A DNA stretch of 36,355 nucleotides, taken from positions 1 to 36,355 of the IMG/VR virus record IMGVR_UViG_3300032214_000321. One strand, written 5' to 3'. Position numbers and translations under genes: made by a program. Each line of letters opens with the position of its first letter. The first letter of the stretch is position 1. This DNA comes from a virus. The notes under the pieces were generated by a model that was not told the origin of the DNA, made no database searches, and saw only the letters and a list, made by a program, of their open reading frames with translations. Below, piece by piece: positions 6,683 through 15,385 of this stretch.

Positions 6683-9600
6683 ATGGCTGAAAAAGTAGAA
6701 ATTGATATTCCGGGTATAGGTTTAATAGAAGCCAAAAATGCCGCCACGGAAACTACCCTGCTGGAAATACTTGATGTTCTAAAAGGCACCCAAAAAGACA
6801 ATAATAAAAATGCCAAAGATCAAAAAAACAATGCTGGTAAAGGAGCTCCACCACCGCCAGGAGGTGGAGGTGGAGGCTTAGAGCAATTTAATTTACAGGC
6901 CAAAGGAGCCAGCAAAGGACTTAATTTATTAACAAATGCCGGTAAGGTTGCTGGCGTAGGAATGAATGTACTGGGCCGTGGTGCAGGTATGGCCGCAGGC
7001 GGTATAGGTAAGATGGCAGGCGGTGCAGTGATGGCAGCTGGTGCAGCATTTACCCTAGGCAAGGTAGCTATGAGTGCCGCAGAAGGTATGACCAATTTAA
7101 TCCAGGAAATGGCTAATGTTGGTGACAGTACGCAAAATGCAGCAGCCACAATGAGACACATTCCTGTAGTTGGCGGATTACTAGCAGGAGTGTTTGGAGC
7201 TGTAGCAGCAGCATCTGAGAATGTTGTAGCTGCTTATCAAAAGTCAGCTAGCATAGGTGCAACATTTGGAGGTAGTGTACAAGAGATGAGTCGTGCGGCC
7301 GGCGGCGCCGGTATGACTTTAGATAAGTTTGCAGGACTCATTGCAGCCAACGGTGAAAGTTTGATGTTCTTAGGAGGCACAACTGAAGCTGGCGCTAAAC
7401 AATTTGCAAATCTTGCCAAAGATATTCAAAGCAGTGGAGTTGGTTCAGAGCTACAAAGATTAGGTTATACCACTGAACAGATTAATGGCGGTATGGCCAA
7501 GTACATTAATATTATAGGTAGAACTGGTGCTCTGCAAGGAATGAGCACACAACAGATTGTAGCCAGTTCAGGCGCTTACTTAAAAGAATTAGATGCGTTG
7601 GCAAAAATTACTGGTGTAAGCAGAGAACAAAAAGAACAAGAACAAGCAGCATTAATGTCTGATGCTAAAGTTCGTGCAGCTATGGCAGGATTAGATGCTG
7701 ATCAGCAAAAACAAATGATGGCCTACATCACTAGTTTTCCTAAAGAGCAGCAGGCAGCTATTGCTGATATGATTGCCACAGGTAATACTACAACTGAAGA
7801 AGCTATTCAACTACAAAGTATGCTACCAGGTGTAGCTCAACGTACTATGGAATTTGGTCGTACTCTTCAGGCCGGCGGAAAAATTAATCAAGATGCGCTT
7901 AATCAGGCAAAAAATAGTGCTATTCTTGAAGCTCAAGAAAGTGTGAAGCGTAACAAAGCCAGAGGACTCTACGACGAACAAGCCGGTAAAACTTTCGTTG
8001 GTATGGCTAATCTTGCTTCACAAAAAGTAGATGGATATAGTCAGGCTATTGGTGAACAGGCTAATGCTACGAAAAACGCAAATCTTGCAGAAAATTTAAC
8101 CAAAGCTAAACAACGGCTTGCAGAATTCTCAAACAATTTTCAAATGGCATTGGCTAATAGTGGAGCACTAGATGGACTAATGACAGTTTTTAGTTCGTTG
8201 GCTAATTTGTTAATGTCAACTGTTGTTCCGGTGTTCACAAATTATATTGTACCTATTATTGTAAATGCAGTAGTTCCTGCACTACAAGCGGTGTTTGCTA
8301 TAGCAACTAAAATAGCCTCTGGACTTGGAACATTATTGATGCCAGCGATTGATGCTGTGTCCGCAGCACTTGGTCCTGGTAGCGGACTTGGTGGTACAGT
8401 ACAGTTTATTGATGGAATATTAAACGCTGTATTTCCTCCATTGGCTGCAATTGTTCGTGGAACCGTTATGATCTTTGAAGGACTAATGGAAGGCATTGGC
8501 TTCTTAATAGGTCCAATTAATCGATTGTTTGATTCTTTTAGTTTCTTAGAAGGCGGCACCGACACATTAACCACAATAATTCTTACAGCCGCTGATTATC
8601 TTGGAACAGCTTTTAAAGCTCTTGGCTTCTTGTTAGGTGGAGTAATAGACGTTACAGCTAGTGTTGTCAGATGGTTTGGCGATATAGTCAGCAAAAGCGA
8701 ACTAGTTACTGGTGCATTTAAATTTATAGGTACTGCTGTAGATATGTTAAGAACATATTTTAGTCCCGAAGGATTTAAAGCAATATATGCCAGTATAAAA
8801 GAATTTTTTACAAATGGAATCAAAGATTTTATTGGATCTTTTAAAGATGCTGCTCTAAGTATGTTTTCAGGGTTGCTACAGTTAATTGGCAAGATTCCGG
8901 GTCTTGGAAAATTAGCCGATGCTGGTAAAGAAATGGAAAAAGAAATCGAAGACCGTAAAAAAGCTCGAGAAGATGCAGCCAAAGAAAGAAAAACTGAAAT
9001 AACTCAACTGCATCAAGCTGCTGCCAATGCTAAAACTGAAAGAGACAGAAGAATAGTACAACAGGCGGCCGCTGTTAAACAAGATACAAGATCATTTACT
9101 GAAAGACAGATACATCTAGAGAAGGTAGGAGGCCTTAACAAACAAGAAGAAGACGCAAGGCAAAAGAAACTTGAAGCTGAAAAAGGCCCAACCGTTGATA
9201 TGAGTAATCCTATTCAAATGTTGAAAACTTTCTCTGCGCAACAAAAATCAGCATTTACTCAAGAAGCCAAAGCTCTAGACGATAAAGAAAAAGCTCGAAG
9301 TGAAATGAAAATGGCCAGCGACGAATATTCAAAAGCTATGGATGCACGTAACAAGGCTATGGCGTCGGGTTCAGCCGAAGAAAAGAAAGCTGCTGAAGCT
9401 AGACTTGCAGAAGCTGAAAAGAGACAAAAGGCTGCACAAGAAAGACAAAGCAAAACTCAGGAAGCAGTAGACGAAGCTAAAAAACGAATGGAACTGGCCA
9501 AGGCTGGAAAAGATCCAGGTCCTACTAAAGTTGCAGAAGGCAAGCCAGCAGAAGCAGGCAAGCCAGCAGAAGCAGGCAAGCCAGCAACATCTGAAACTGC

Positions 9601-11245
9601 AAGAGCTCAAGGAACTGTACCAGCTATCAATCAAGATGTACAAAAGAATTTAGAATTAGTCAAAGCTGCACTACAAAAACAAGGACTAAACGATCCTAAG
9701 TACATTGCTGCCACATTAGGCAATGTTATGAAAGAAACTGGTGGTAAGAGTATTAGCGAAAATATGGACTACTCTAAGACCAGTAATGAAAGAATTAAGA
9801 AAATATTTGGATCAAGAGCTGCTGGAAAAACAGATCAAGAATTAGATGCTATCAAGAAAGATCCTAAACAGATGGGCGAAATGATGTATGGATCCAATAC
9901 CAAGATGGGTCAGCAAATGGGCAATACCGAACCTGGCGATGGTTGGAAATATCGAGGTAGAGGATTTATTCAGCTTACAGGTAAATCAAATTATGCCGCA
10001 GCATCCAAGGCTATCTACGGAGACAATCGTCTAGTAGACAATCCAGATTTGGTAAATGATCCTGCTGTGGCCGCCGAAGTTAGTGCCTGGTATATGAAGA
10101 AAGGGCAGGCTAGAATGGCTAGTGGATTAGGTATTGATACTAAGAATATGACGCAAGATCAGGCAAACCTGTTAGCTACCAGTCAAATTGCCGGTGGTGA
10201 CATTCGTAAGAAAGGAGCAATTGGTCAAGAAATTTCTGGAAAGGTAGATAAGTTTGCCAGCTCTGGACAGATTCAGGCCATTGCCGGCGCACCCGGAGGC
10301 CCAGCAACAGCAACAGCAACACCTACTCCGCCAGTAACAGGAGCAACTGCTGCTGATGCATCTAGAGCTCGTACCGATGCCGCAGCCAACGATCCAAGAA
10401 GAACCGATAGACCTACAACTGAAACAACACGGCCAACAGCTACTACTCCTGCCACTACTCCTGCAACCGCTGCTGCAACTACTCCTGCCGCAGGCGAAGT
10501 TCAGGCTCCTCAGTTTGCAATGCAGACCTTGATCAAAGACGGTATAATGCCTACGACTATTGCTTTCCAAGATCTAGTCAAGAAAGGTATCATGCCTATG
10601 CTAACTGGAACACAGGTTAAGGCTTTAGAAGATTCTAAAAAAGGTGCTATTAAACCTGAAGACAGTCTAAGTAAAGGTGAAGAACTTGTAAAAAATCTGC
10701 CTAACGTTGCAAAAACAATGGCAGACCAACTTAAGACTACTGGTACATTAACTAGCGACGATGCAATAAAAGCTGCACTTGAAAAGAATAAATCAAGGGG
10801 AATGTATGACGCAGATGCTGCTAAATCTTATGTAGGCATAGCAGAAGAAGTTAAATCTAGTATTGGAAAAGCTATTAATCCCGAGACAGGTGAATTATAT
10901 ACACCAGTTGATCTTAAATCTCAAATGGCTGAACCTAAGATGAGAGGAACCTATGACAATCTAGCTGCTGCTGAAACTCCAAAATTAGAAATGATAGCCC
11001 AAAAAGAAAAAGAGGCTATGGAAAAAATAGAATTAGAGCGTCAACAAGCAGCAAACAGAGAACAACTTAGAAAAGAAGAAATAATGGCTATGAATGGTCC
11101 TGCGGGTCAAAACAACCCAGGAGGTGAAGCAATTGACTTAAATACAGCATTACGTGAATTAATTGCTATTAATAAGAGAACTGCTGAGCTGAACGAAAAA
11201 CAATTAAGCGTACAAAGCGGTCTAAGCGGCGACCTATTTGCCTAA
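6683..11245 (+). CDS. Tape-measure-like tail protein with embedded GH19 domain
   Basis: This 1520-residue protein has a P4-G6 linker (about residues 55-64), then long Gly/Ala-rich hydrophobic helices (about 75-185) and membrane-like stretches (about 505-720, e.g. LMSTVVPVFTNYIVPIIVNA). These and the charged coiled coils (about 750-960) are typical of tape-measure proteins. Residues about 985-1195 form a glycoside hydrolase 19 domain: candidate acid E1018 in MKETGGK, E1026 in SENMDYS, and the hallmark GWKYRGRGFIQLTGKSNY (about 1087-1104). GH19 enzymes cleave chitin or peptidoglycan; here local wall digestion during DNA entry is likely. A Pro/Thr/Ala linker follows, then a C-terminal helical region repeating an RGLYD-type motif. 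Start ATG with GGGAAA. It could instead be a hub or internal structural protein; a gp29 equivalent is not proven. Confidence 0.75.
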   Translation: MAEKVEIDIPGIGLIEAKNAATETTLLEILDVLKGTQKDNNKNAKDQKNNAGKGAPPPPGGGGGGLEQFNLQAKGASKGLNLLTNAGKVAGVGMNVLGRGAGMAAGGIGKMAGGAVMAAGAAFTLGKVAMSAAEGMTNLIQEMANVGDSTQNAAATMRHIPVVGGLLAGVFGAVAAASENVVAAYQKSASIGATFGGSVQEMSRAAGGAGMTLDKFAGLIAANGESLMFLGGTTEAGAKQFANLAKDIQSSGVGSELQRLGYTTEQINGGMAKYINIIGRTGALQGMSTQQIVASSGAYLKELDALAKITGVSREQKEQEQAALMSDAKVRAAMAGLDADQQKQMMAYITSFPKEQQAAIADMIATGNTTTEEAIQLQSMLPGVAQRTMEFGRTLQAGGKINQDALNQAKNSAILEAQESVKRNKARGLYDEQAGKTFVGMANLASQKVDGYSQAIGEQANATKNANLAENLTKAKQRLAEFSNNFQMALANSGALDGLMTVFSSLANLLMSTVVPVFTNYIVPIIVNAVVPALQAVFAIATKIASGLGTLLMPAIDAVSAALGPGSGLGGTVQFIDGILNAVFPPLAAIVRGTVMIFEGLMEGIGFLIGPINRLFDSFSFLEGGTDTLTTIILTAADYLGTAFKALGFLLGGVIDVTASVVRWFGDIVSKSELVTGAFKFIGTAVDMLRTYFSPEGFKAIYASIKEFFTNGIKDFIGSFKDAALSMFSGLLQLIGKIPGLGKLADAGKEMEKEIEDRKKAREDAAKERKTEITQLHQAAANAKTERDRRIVQQAAAVKQDTRSFTERQIHLEKVGGLNKQEEDARQKKLEAEKGPTVDMSNPIQMLKTFSAQQKSAFTQEAKALDDKEKARSEMKMASDEYSKAMDARNKAMASGSAEEKKAAEARLAEAEKRQKAAQERQSKTQEAVDEAKKRMELAKAGKDPGPTKVAEGKPAEAGKPAEAGKPATSETARAQGTVPAINQDVQKNLELVKAALQKQGLNDPKYIAATLGNVMKETGGKSISENMDYSKTSNERIKKIFGSRAAGKTDQELDAIKKDPKQMGEMMYGSNTKMGQQMGNTEPGDGWKYRGRGFIQLTGKSNYAAASKAIYGDNRLVDNPDLVNDPAVAAEVSAWYMKKGQARMASGLGIDTKNMTQDQANLLATSQIAGGDIRKKGAIGQEISGKVDKFASSGQIQAIAGAPGGPATATATPTPPVTGATAADASRARTDAAANDPRRTDRPTTETTRPTATTPATTPATAAATTPAAGEVQAPQFAMQTLIKDGIMPTTIAFQDLVKKGIMPMLTGTQVKALEDSKKGAIKPEDSLSKGEELVKNLPNVAKTMADQLKTTGTLTSDDAIKAALEKNKSRGMYDADAAKSYVGIAEEVKSSIGKAINPETGELYTPVDLKSQMAEPKMRGTYDNLAAAETPKLEMIAQKEKEAMEKIELERQQAANREQLRKEEIMAMNGPAGQNNPGGEAIDLNTALRELIAINKRTAELNEKQLSVQSGLSGDLFA

Positions 11246-11257
11246 TTTGGAAACATA

Positions 11258-12958
11258 ATGAGCTGGAAAAAATACTTTACACCTGTAGATATTGAAAGAA
11301 GACAAACGTCAAGTCCTGTAGGATCTGGCGGCCGTCCTGGACCAGCTAGAGCAAATTATTCTAGTTTTTTACCCGATGTTTATGCAGGAGCACCAAATCG
11401 TATTGAGAGATATATGCAGTACGATACTATGGATATGGATAGTGAAGTTAATGCTGCTCTTGATATTCTTGCAGAGTTCTGCACACAAAAAGACAAAGAA
11501 AACGCCACACCATTCCATACATTTTTCCGAGGTCAGCCAACTGCTACAGAAGTTAAACTGATTAAAGAGAGTCTGCAGAAGTGGACTAAACAACAACAAT
11601 TTGAAAACAGAATATTTAGAATCATTCGCAACACTTTCAAATATGGTGATTGTTTCTTTATTAGAGATCCTGAAACACAGAAGTGGTTATATGTCGATGC
11701 AGCTAAAGTTACAAAAATTATTGTAAACGAAAGTGAAGGCAAAATTCCTGAACAATATGTTGTACGCGACATTAATTTTAATTTTAAAAATTTAGTTGCA
11801 GTTACTCCACACGGCACAACTAACACAGCACCTAGCGGCACAAGTTCTTATACTTCGGGCGGAAGTCAAGGTCGTGGTATGGTTGGCTCAGCTTCGCAAC
11901 CAGCTGGCACACGTTTTCATAATCAAACTAACGAAGTTACAGTTGATGCTAAAAACGTTGTACACATCAGTCTAAGCGAAGGTTTAGATAATAACTATCC
12001 GTTTGGTAACAGTCTATTAGAATCAGTATTCAAAGTCTACAAACAGAAAGAATTGCTTGAAGATGCTATTATTATCTATCGTATACAACGTGCTCCTGAG
12101 CGTAGAATTTTTTATGTTGACGTAGGCAATATGCCAGCACATATGGCTATGAGTTTTGTTGAACGTGTTAAAAACGAAATTCATCAACGCCGTATTCCTA
12201 GTTCAACTGGTGGTGGTCAAAATGTAGTTGACGCAAGTTATAATCCGTTAAGTGTATCAGAAGATTACTTCTTCCCACAAACCGCAGAAGGTCGCGGATC
12301 AAAAGTTGAAACACTACCAGGCGGCACTAACCTAGGCGAAATTACTGACCTGCGTTATTTTACCAACAAGCTATTCCGTGCTCTACGTATTCCAGCAGCT
12401 TACTTGCCGACTGGCATTGACGAAGCGGCCAACACTATTGCAGACGGCAAAGTTGGCACAGCTTATATTCAAGAACTGCGTTTTAACGAATACTGCAAAC
12501 GCTTACAAAGCAATATTGTAGAAACATTTGATTTAGAATTTAAACTATGGTTGCAGAATAACGGCATTAACATTGATTCTAGTTTATTTGAACTAAAGTT
12601 TAACACCCCACAAAACTTTGCGGCCTATCGCCAGGCAGAGATGGATACTGCCCGTGCAGCCACATTTGCGACACTACAAGAATTGCCGCATCTAAGCAAA
12701 CGTTTTGCACTCAAACGTTTCCTAGGACTTACAGAAGAAGAAATGAAAGAAAACGAACGTCTGTGGAAAGAAGAAAACGGAGAAAATCTAAAAGCACCAG
12801 CAGATTCTGCAGGAGCTATGAGATCCGTTGGAGTTACTCCAGGTGGTATGTCAGCTGAAGCTGAAGGTCAAACCGCAGAAGCATCTCCTGATATGGCTGC
12901 TGCTGCCGAAGCCGGTGCAGCTGGAGCTGAACAGGCACAACCTGCACCTGCAGCCTAA
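11258..12958 (+). CDS. 20: Portal vertex protein gp20
   Basis: This 566-residue portal forms the dodecameric DNA gate at one capsid vertex, starts prohead assembly and docks terminase. The characteristic T4-type segments are RIERYMQYDTMDMDSEVNAA, FRIIRNTFKYGDCFFIRDP, YPFGNSLLESVFKVYKQKEL, the crown and clip region IQRAPERRIFYVDVGNMP, and LPGGTNLGEITDLRYFTNKL followed by AAYLPTGIDEAA. It is slightly longer than T4 gp20 (524 residues), the surplus being an Ala/Glu/Gln/Pro-rich tail after residue about 515. It lies 12 bases after the tape-measure-like gene, so it is probably cotranscribed with it, and starts the T4-ordered head block. Confidence 0.96.
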   Translation: MSWKKYFTPVDIERRQTSSPVGSGGRPGPARANYSSFLPDVYAGAPNRIERYMQYDTMDMDSEVNAALDILAEFCTQKDKENATPFHTFFRGQPTATEVKLIKESLQKWTKQQQFENRIFRIIRNTFKYGDCFFIRDPETQKWLYVDAAKVTKIIVNESEGKIPEQYVVRDINFNFKNLVAVTPHGTTNTAPSGTSSYTSGGSQGRGMVGSASQPAGTRFHNQTNEVTVDAKNVVHISLSEGLDNNYPFGNSLLESVFKVYKQKELLEDAIIIYRIQRAPERRIFYVDVGNMPAHMAMSFVERVKNEIHQRRIPSSTGGGQNVVDASYNPLSVSEDYFFPQTAEGRGSKVETLPGGTNLGEITDLRYFTNKLFRALRIPAAYLPTGIDEAANTIADGKVGTAYIQELRFNEYCKRLQSNIVETFDLEFKLWLQNNGINIDSSLFELKFNTPQNFAAYRQAEMDTARAATFATLQELPHLSKRFALKRFLGLTEEEMKENERLWKEENGENLKAPADSAGAMRSVGVTPGGMSAEAEGQTAEASPDMAAAAEAGAAGAEQAQPAPAA

Positions 12959-12961
12959 TTA

Positions 12962-12969
12962 GATAAATA
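12962..12969 (+). promoter_or_regulatory. Late promoter octamer directly before a start codon
   Basis: GATAAATA ends four bases before the ATG at 12974. With the T4 geometry (start about six bases past the octamer) the transcript would begin at or inside the start codon, so it would be leaderless for that gene. It would still serve the genes downstream. Confidence 0.5.
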
Positions 12970-12973
12970 CAAG

Positions 12974-13231
12974 ATGCTGCTAAAAGAATTTTTTTATTTT
13001 AACGATAAAACCAACGATTTTTCGTCAGATCTTCGCTACGATTCTAGCAAAGACAAATCAGTACTTGAAAAAGATGATACACGAAAGATTCGTTTAACTC
13101 TACGCCAGATTAATTCTTTACGTCATCAAACTGAAGCACACGAGTTTGAAAAAGAAAGCGAATTAGAGTTTATCAAACAAATGTATGGAGCACCAGCAGG
13201 TGAAGCAGCAGCAGAACAACCGGCAGCATAA
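12974..13231 (+). CDS. Small conserved-looking protein between gp20 and gp67-like
   Basis: This 85-residue protein begins MLLKEFFYFNDKTNDF, followed by a polar segment and a basic helix (DDTRKIRLTLRQINSLRHQ) and an Ala/Glu/Pro tail. In T4 the genes between 20 and 21 are 67 and 68, both core components. This gene lies in that interval but shows no clear likeness to gp68. I recall similar proteins starting MLLKEFF at this position in cyanophages (unverified). There is no Shine-Dalgarno before the ATG; a late octamer abuts it. The next gene overlaps its 3' end. A role in prohead assembly is inferred from position only. Confidence 0.75.
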   Translation: MLLKEFFYFNDKTNDFSSDLRYDSSKDKSVLEKDDTRKIRLTLRQINSLRHQTEAHEFEKESELEFIKQMYGAPAGEAAAEQPAA

Positions 13232-13844
13232 CATAGCCTTTGTACTAGGCAACGGTACAAGCAGATCAAAATTAAATCTAAATTCAATTAAAGATATTGG
13301 AGTTATCTATGGCTGCAATGCTCTTTATAGAGAATTTGAGCCCGACTATCTAATAGCTGTTGATACTAAAATGATCAACGAAATTATAGCATCTGGCTAT
13401 CATAAAGATCATCAAGTTTGGACAAACCCTAATAAAGGTATTACCAGCAAAAGTAATGTAAACTTCTTTAGTCCGCATAAAGGTTGGAGCTCAGGACCTA
13501 CTGCACTTTGGATGGCTAGCCAGCAAAGCTACAACGAAATTTACATATTCGGCTTTGACTATCAGGGTCTAGAGGGTAAGTTTAACAACGTCTACGCAGA
13601 TACTTTTAACTACAAGAAAAGTCAAGATGCTGCAACTTTCTTTGGCAATTGGTTAAGCCAAACTGAAAAAACTATTAAAGAATATAAAAATATTCAATTC
13701 TTTAGAGTTATGAAACAGGGTGCGTTTGTCCCAGACAAACTTCAAGGCATACCTAATCTTCAACATATTACTTTTGAACAATTTGAACAAAAGTTCAAGG
13801 GTAGTACTTATACTACCGAAAACCTTCAAAAAAGTACCATTTAA
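13200..13844 (+). CDS. Rossmann-like protein resembling GT42 / DUF115 (MptE-like) enzymes
   Basis: The start is uncertain. GTG at 13200 has GGAG (13187-13190) nine bases upstream and gives 214 residues; ATG at 13185 gives 219 residues but lacks a ribosome site. Numbering here is from the ATG. A nucleotide-binding-like loop FVLGNGTS (19-26) is followed by GVIYGCNALYR (39-49), H98 and SSGPTALWMA (102-111), then EIYIFGFD (118-125). This order resembles GT42 sialyltransferases (GNGPSL ... His ... SG ... EIYLSGIDFY) and the DUF115/MptE-like fold. The phage loop has T-S where those families usually have P-S. It overlaps the 85-residue gene and sits inside the head operon. I recall relatives at this site in cyanophages. 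Whether it is an active glycosyltransferase is unknown. Confidence 0.7.
   Translation: MKQQQNNRQHNIAFVLGNGTSRSKLNLNSIKDIGVIYGCNALYREFEPDYLIAVDTKMINEIIASGYHKDHQVWTNPNKGITSKSNVNFFSPHKGWSSGPTALWMASQQSYNEIYIFGFDYQGLEGKFNNVYADTFNYKKSQDAATFFGNWLSQTEKTIKEYKNIQFFRVMKQGAFVPDKLQGIPNLQHITFEQFEQKFKGSTYTTENLQKSTI
13800..13817 (+). other. Perfect 7-bp hairpin inside the end of the GT42-like gene
   Basis: GGTAGTA-CTTA-TACTACC. A T7 run follows only about 34 bases later, so it is not a standard intrinsic terminator. It could be an RNA-processing or stability element between the gp20 and gp67-like messages. Confidence 0.35.
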
Positions 13845-13864
13845 CCCTATTTTTTTAAATGCGT

Positions 13865-13872
13865 AGTAAATA
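13865..13872 (+). promoter_or_regulatory. Late promoter octamer for gp67-like to gp23
   Basis: AGTAAATA, 33 bases before the gp67-like ATG, which also has a strong AAGGAG site at 13892-13897. Two mismatches to TATAAATA, but the TAAATA core matches the other octamers in the window. Confidence 0.5.
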
Positions 13873-13905
13873 AAACACAGCCTAACAATCTAAGGAGAAT
13901 ACACT

Positions 13906-14727
13906 ATGGCAGACAAGAATATTCTTGAGCAAATGCTTGGTCATTTGGTCAATGAGGACAAACAAAAAGCAGAAGAACTATTTCACGAGTACGTGGTAGC
14001 TAAATCACGTGAAATCTACGAAAGCCTAATCGAAGCCGAAATGGACGACGAAGAGGAAGAAGAAGTAGAAGAAGCTTCTGAAGAAGACAAAGACGAAGAA
14101 GAAAAAGTCGAAGAAGAATTTGAAGACATTGCCTACGAAGGCGATGACGAAATGGGCGATATGGGTGGAGACCCGACTGATGACCTAGAAGGTGAAATGG
14201 GTCCAGAAGAAGGTGATGATGAAATGGCTGACAAAGAGCCAGCTGAATTGCTACAAGACCTAGACGCTATTGTGGATGAACTACAGGCTAAGTTTGACGC
14301 TATGAACGGCGGCGACGAAATGGGCGGCGGCGAAGGTGACGACGAAATGAAAGATGATTTCGATCTAGAAACAGTTCGCGAATATGTAGAAAAAGTTCCA
14401 GCAGGTCACGGCGCAGAAAAGAAAGGCGCAGGCGAAAAAGCTGATGGCACAAAAAGCGTAATCGACAATATGAAGAATGATATGGGCGGCACAACTGCTA
14501 ATATTCTAAGCGGTCGTAATGGATCTGAAGGTTCAACTTCAGGTGCTCTTAAAGGTAATGGTTTGTTGAAAGGTGGTCCAAAAGAGGACAACGCAGGTAA
14601 CATCAATGTTCCAGGCGCTAAGGCAGGCGGTGCTTTCAGCACAAAAGAGCCAGGTCACGGTGCAGAGAAGAAAGGTTCCGGCGAAAGTGCTGACAACAAG
14701 CAAAGTCTTTTCCGTGGTCGTAGATAA
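13906..14727 (+). CDS. 67: Prohead core protein, gp67-like
   Basis: This is a 273-residue, very acidic protein. The N-terminal helix (QKAEELFHEYVVAKSREIYE) leads to SLIE|AEMDDEEEEE. The same arrangement occurs in T4 gp67: a helix, then LIE followed by an acidic tail. LIE|A (after E43) fits the gp21 cleavage rule. T4 gp67 is only 80 residues; this version adds a long region with two copies of a GHGAEKKG(A/S)GE(K/S)AD motif (residues 167-180 and 250-263) and a basic end (FRGRR). It is likely a core component beside gp22, digested during maturation. It directly precedes gp21, as gp67-gp68-gp21 in T4. Strong ribosome site and own late octamer suggest high expression. Confidence 0.75.
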   Translation: MADKNILEQMLGHLVNEDKQKAEELFHEYVVAKSREIYESLIEAEMDDEEEEEVEEASEEDKDEEEKVEEEFEDIAYEGDDEMGDMGGDPTDDLEGEMGPEEGDDEMADKEPAELLQDLDAIVDELQAKFDAMNGGDEMGGGEGDDEMKDDFDLETVREYVEKVPAGHGAEKKGAGEKADGTKSVIDNMKNDMGGTTANILSGRNGSEGSTSGALKGNGLLKGGPKEDNAGNINVPGAKAGGAFSTKEPGHGAEKKGSGESADNKQSLFRGRR

Positions 14728-14740
14728 TAGGGCGATATAG

Positions 14741-15370
14741 GTGAAAACTACTCTAGCTGAACATTTGAGTTTTGACCAGGCACAGATTGTCTTGGAAAGC
14801 GAAGAAGGAGTCAACGGCGGAAAGTCGTTGTACTTAAACGGGATTTGCATTCAGGGTGATATCCGCAATGCAAATCAACGTGTTTATTCTTCTCAAGAGA
14901 TTGGCAAGGCTGTCAAAACGCTTAACGAGCAGATCTCTGGCGGATACTCAGTGCTAGGTGAAGTTGATCATCCTGATGATTTAAAAATTAACCTAGACCG
15001 TGTAAGTCACATGATAACAAAAATGTGGATGGACGGTCCAAACGGCTACGGAAAACTAAAAATACTTCCGACTCCAATGGGGAATCTAGTACAGACCATG
15101 TTGCAGTCGGGAGTCAAGTTAGGAGTTTCAAGCAGGGGGTCTGGCGAAGTTGATTCGCAAGGAAGAGTCCAAGGTTTTGAAATTATTACAGTGGACGTTG
15201 TTGCGCAGCCAAGCGCCCCGGGAGCTTATCCTACACCAGTTTACGAACATCTGATGAATAATCAAGGTGGATATCAGGCATTTAAAATAGCACAAGAAGT
15301 TAAAGGCGACCCAAAGGCACAGAAATACATAGCAGAGAGTCTGGTGAAAATCATCAGAGGTCTCAAATAA
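14741..15370 (+). CDS. 21: Prohead core protease gp21
   Basis: This 209-residue serine protease of the T4 gp21 (S78/U9-like) fold is activated in the completed prohead and cleaves core and shell proteins at (L/I)-x-E. Key segments are GEVDHPDDLKINLDRVSH with candidate catalytic H77, MWMDGPNGYGKLKILPTPMG (95-114), and VKLGVSSRGSG with candidate nucleophile S130 or S131. FEIITVDVVAQPSAPGA includes D152, a possible third member. The start is GTG at 14741, eight bases after AGGG (14729-14732). The C-terminal helix is probably removed by self-cleavage, as in T4. It lies 13 bases after gp67-like and 15 before gp22. Confidence 0.95.
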   Translation: MKTTLAEHLSFDQAQIVLESEEGVNGGKSLYLNGICIQGDIRNANQRVYSSQEIGKAVKTLNEQISGGYSVLGEVDHPDDLKINLDRVSHMITKMWMDGPNGYGKLKILPTPMGNLVQTMLQSGVKLGVSSRGSGEVDSQGRVQGFEIITVDVVAQPSAPGAYPTPVYEHLMNNQGGYQAFKIAQEVKGDPKAQKYIAESLVKIIRGLK

Positions 15371-15385
15371 CAGTAGGAGAATCAC

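Noticed and set aside
13800-13860. Intrinsic terminator after the GT42-like gene
   Set aside because: The hairpin and the T7 run are about 34 bases apart, so they do not form one terminator.
14177-14200. Hammerhead-like core CTGATGA, short CCT/AGG stem, then GAAA
   Set aside because: Lies inside the gp67-like coding sequence; the flanks pair with each other instead of forming separate stems I and III, and no cleavage triplet is placed correctly.
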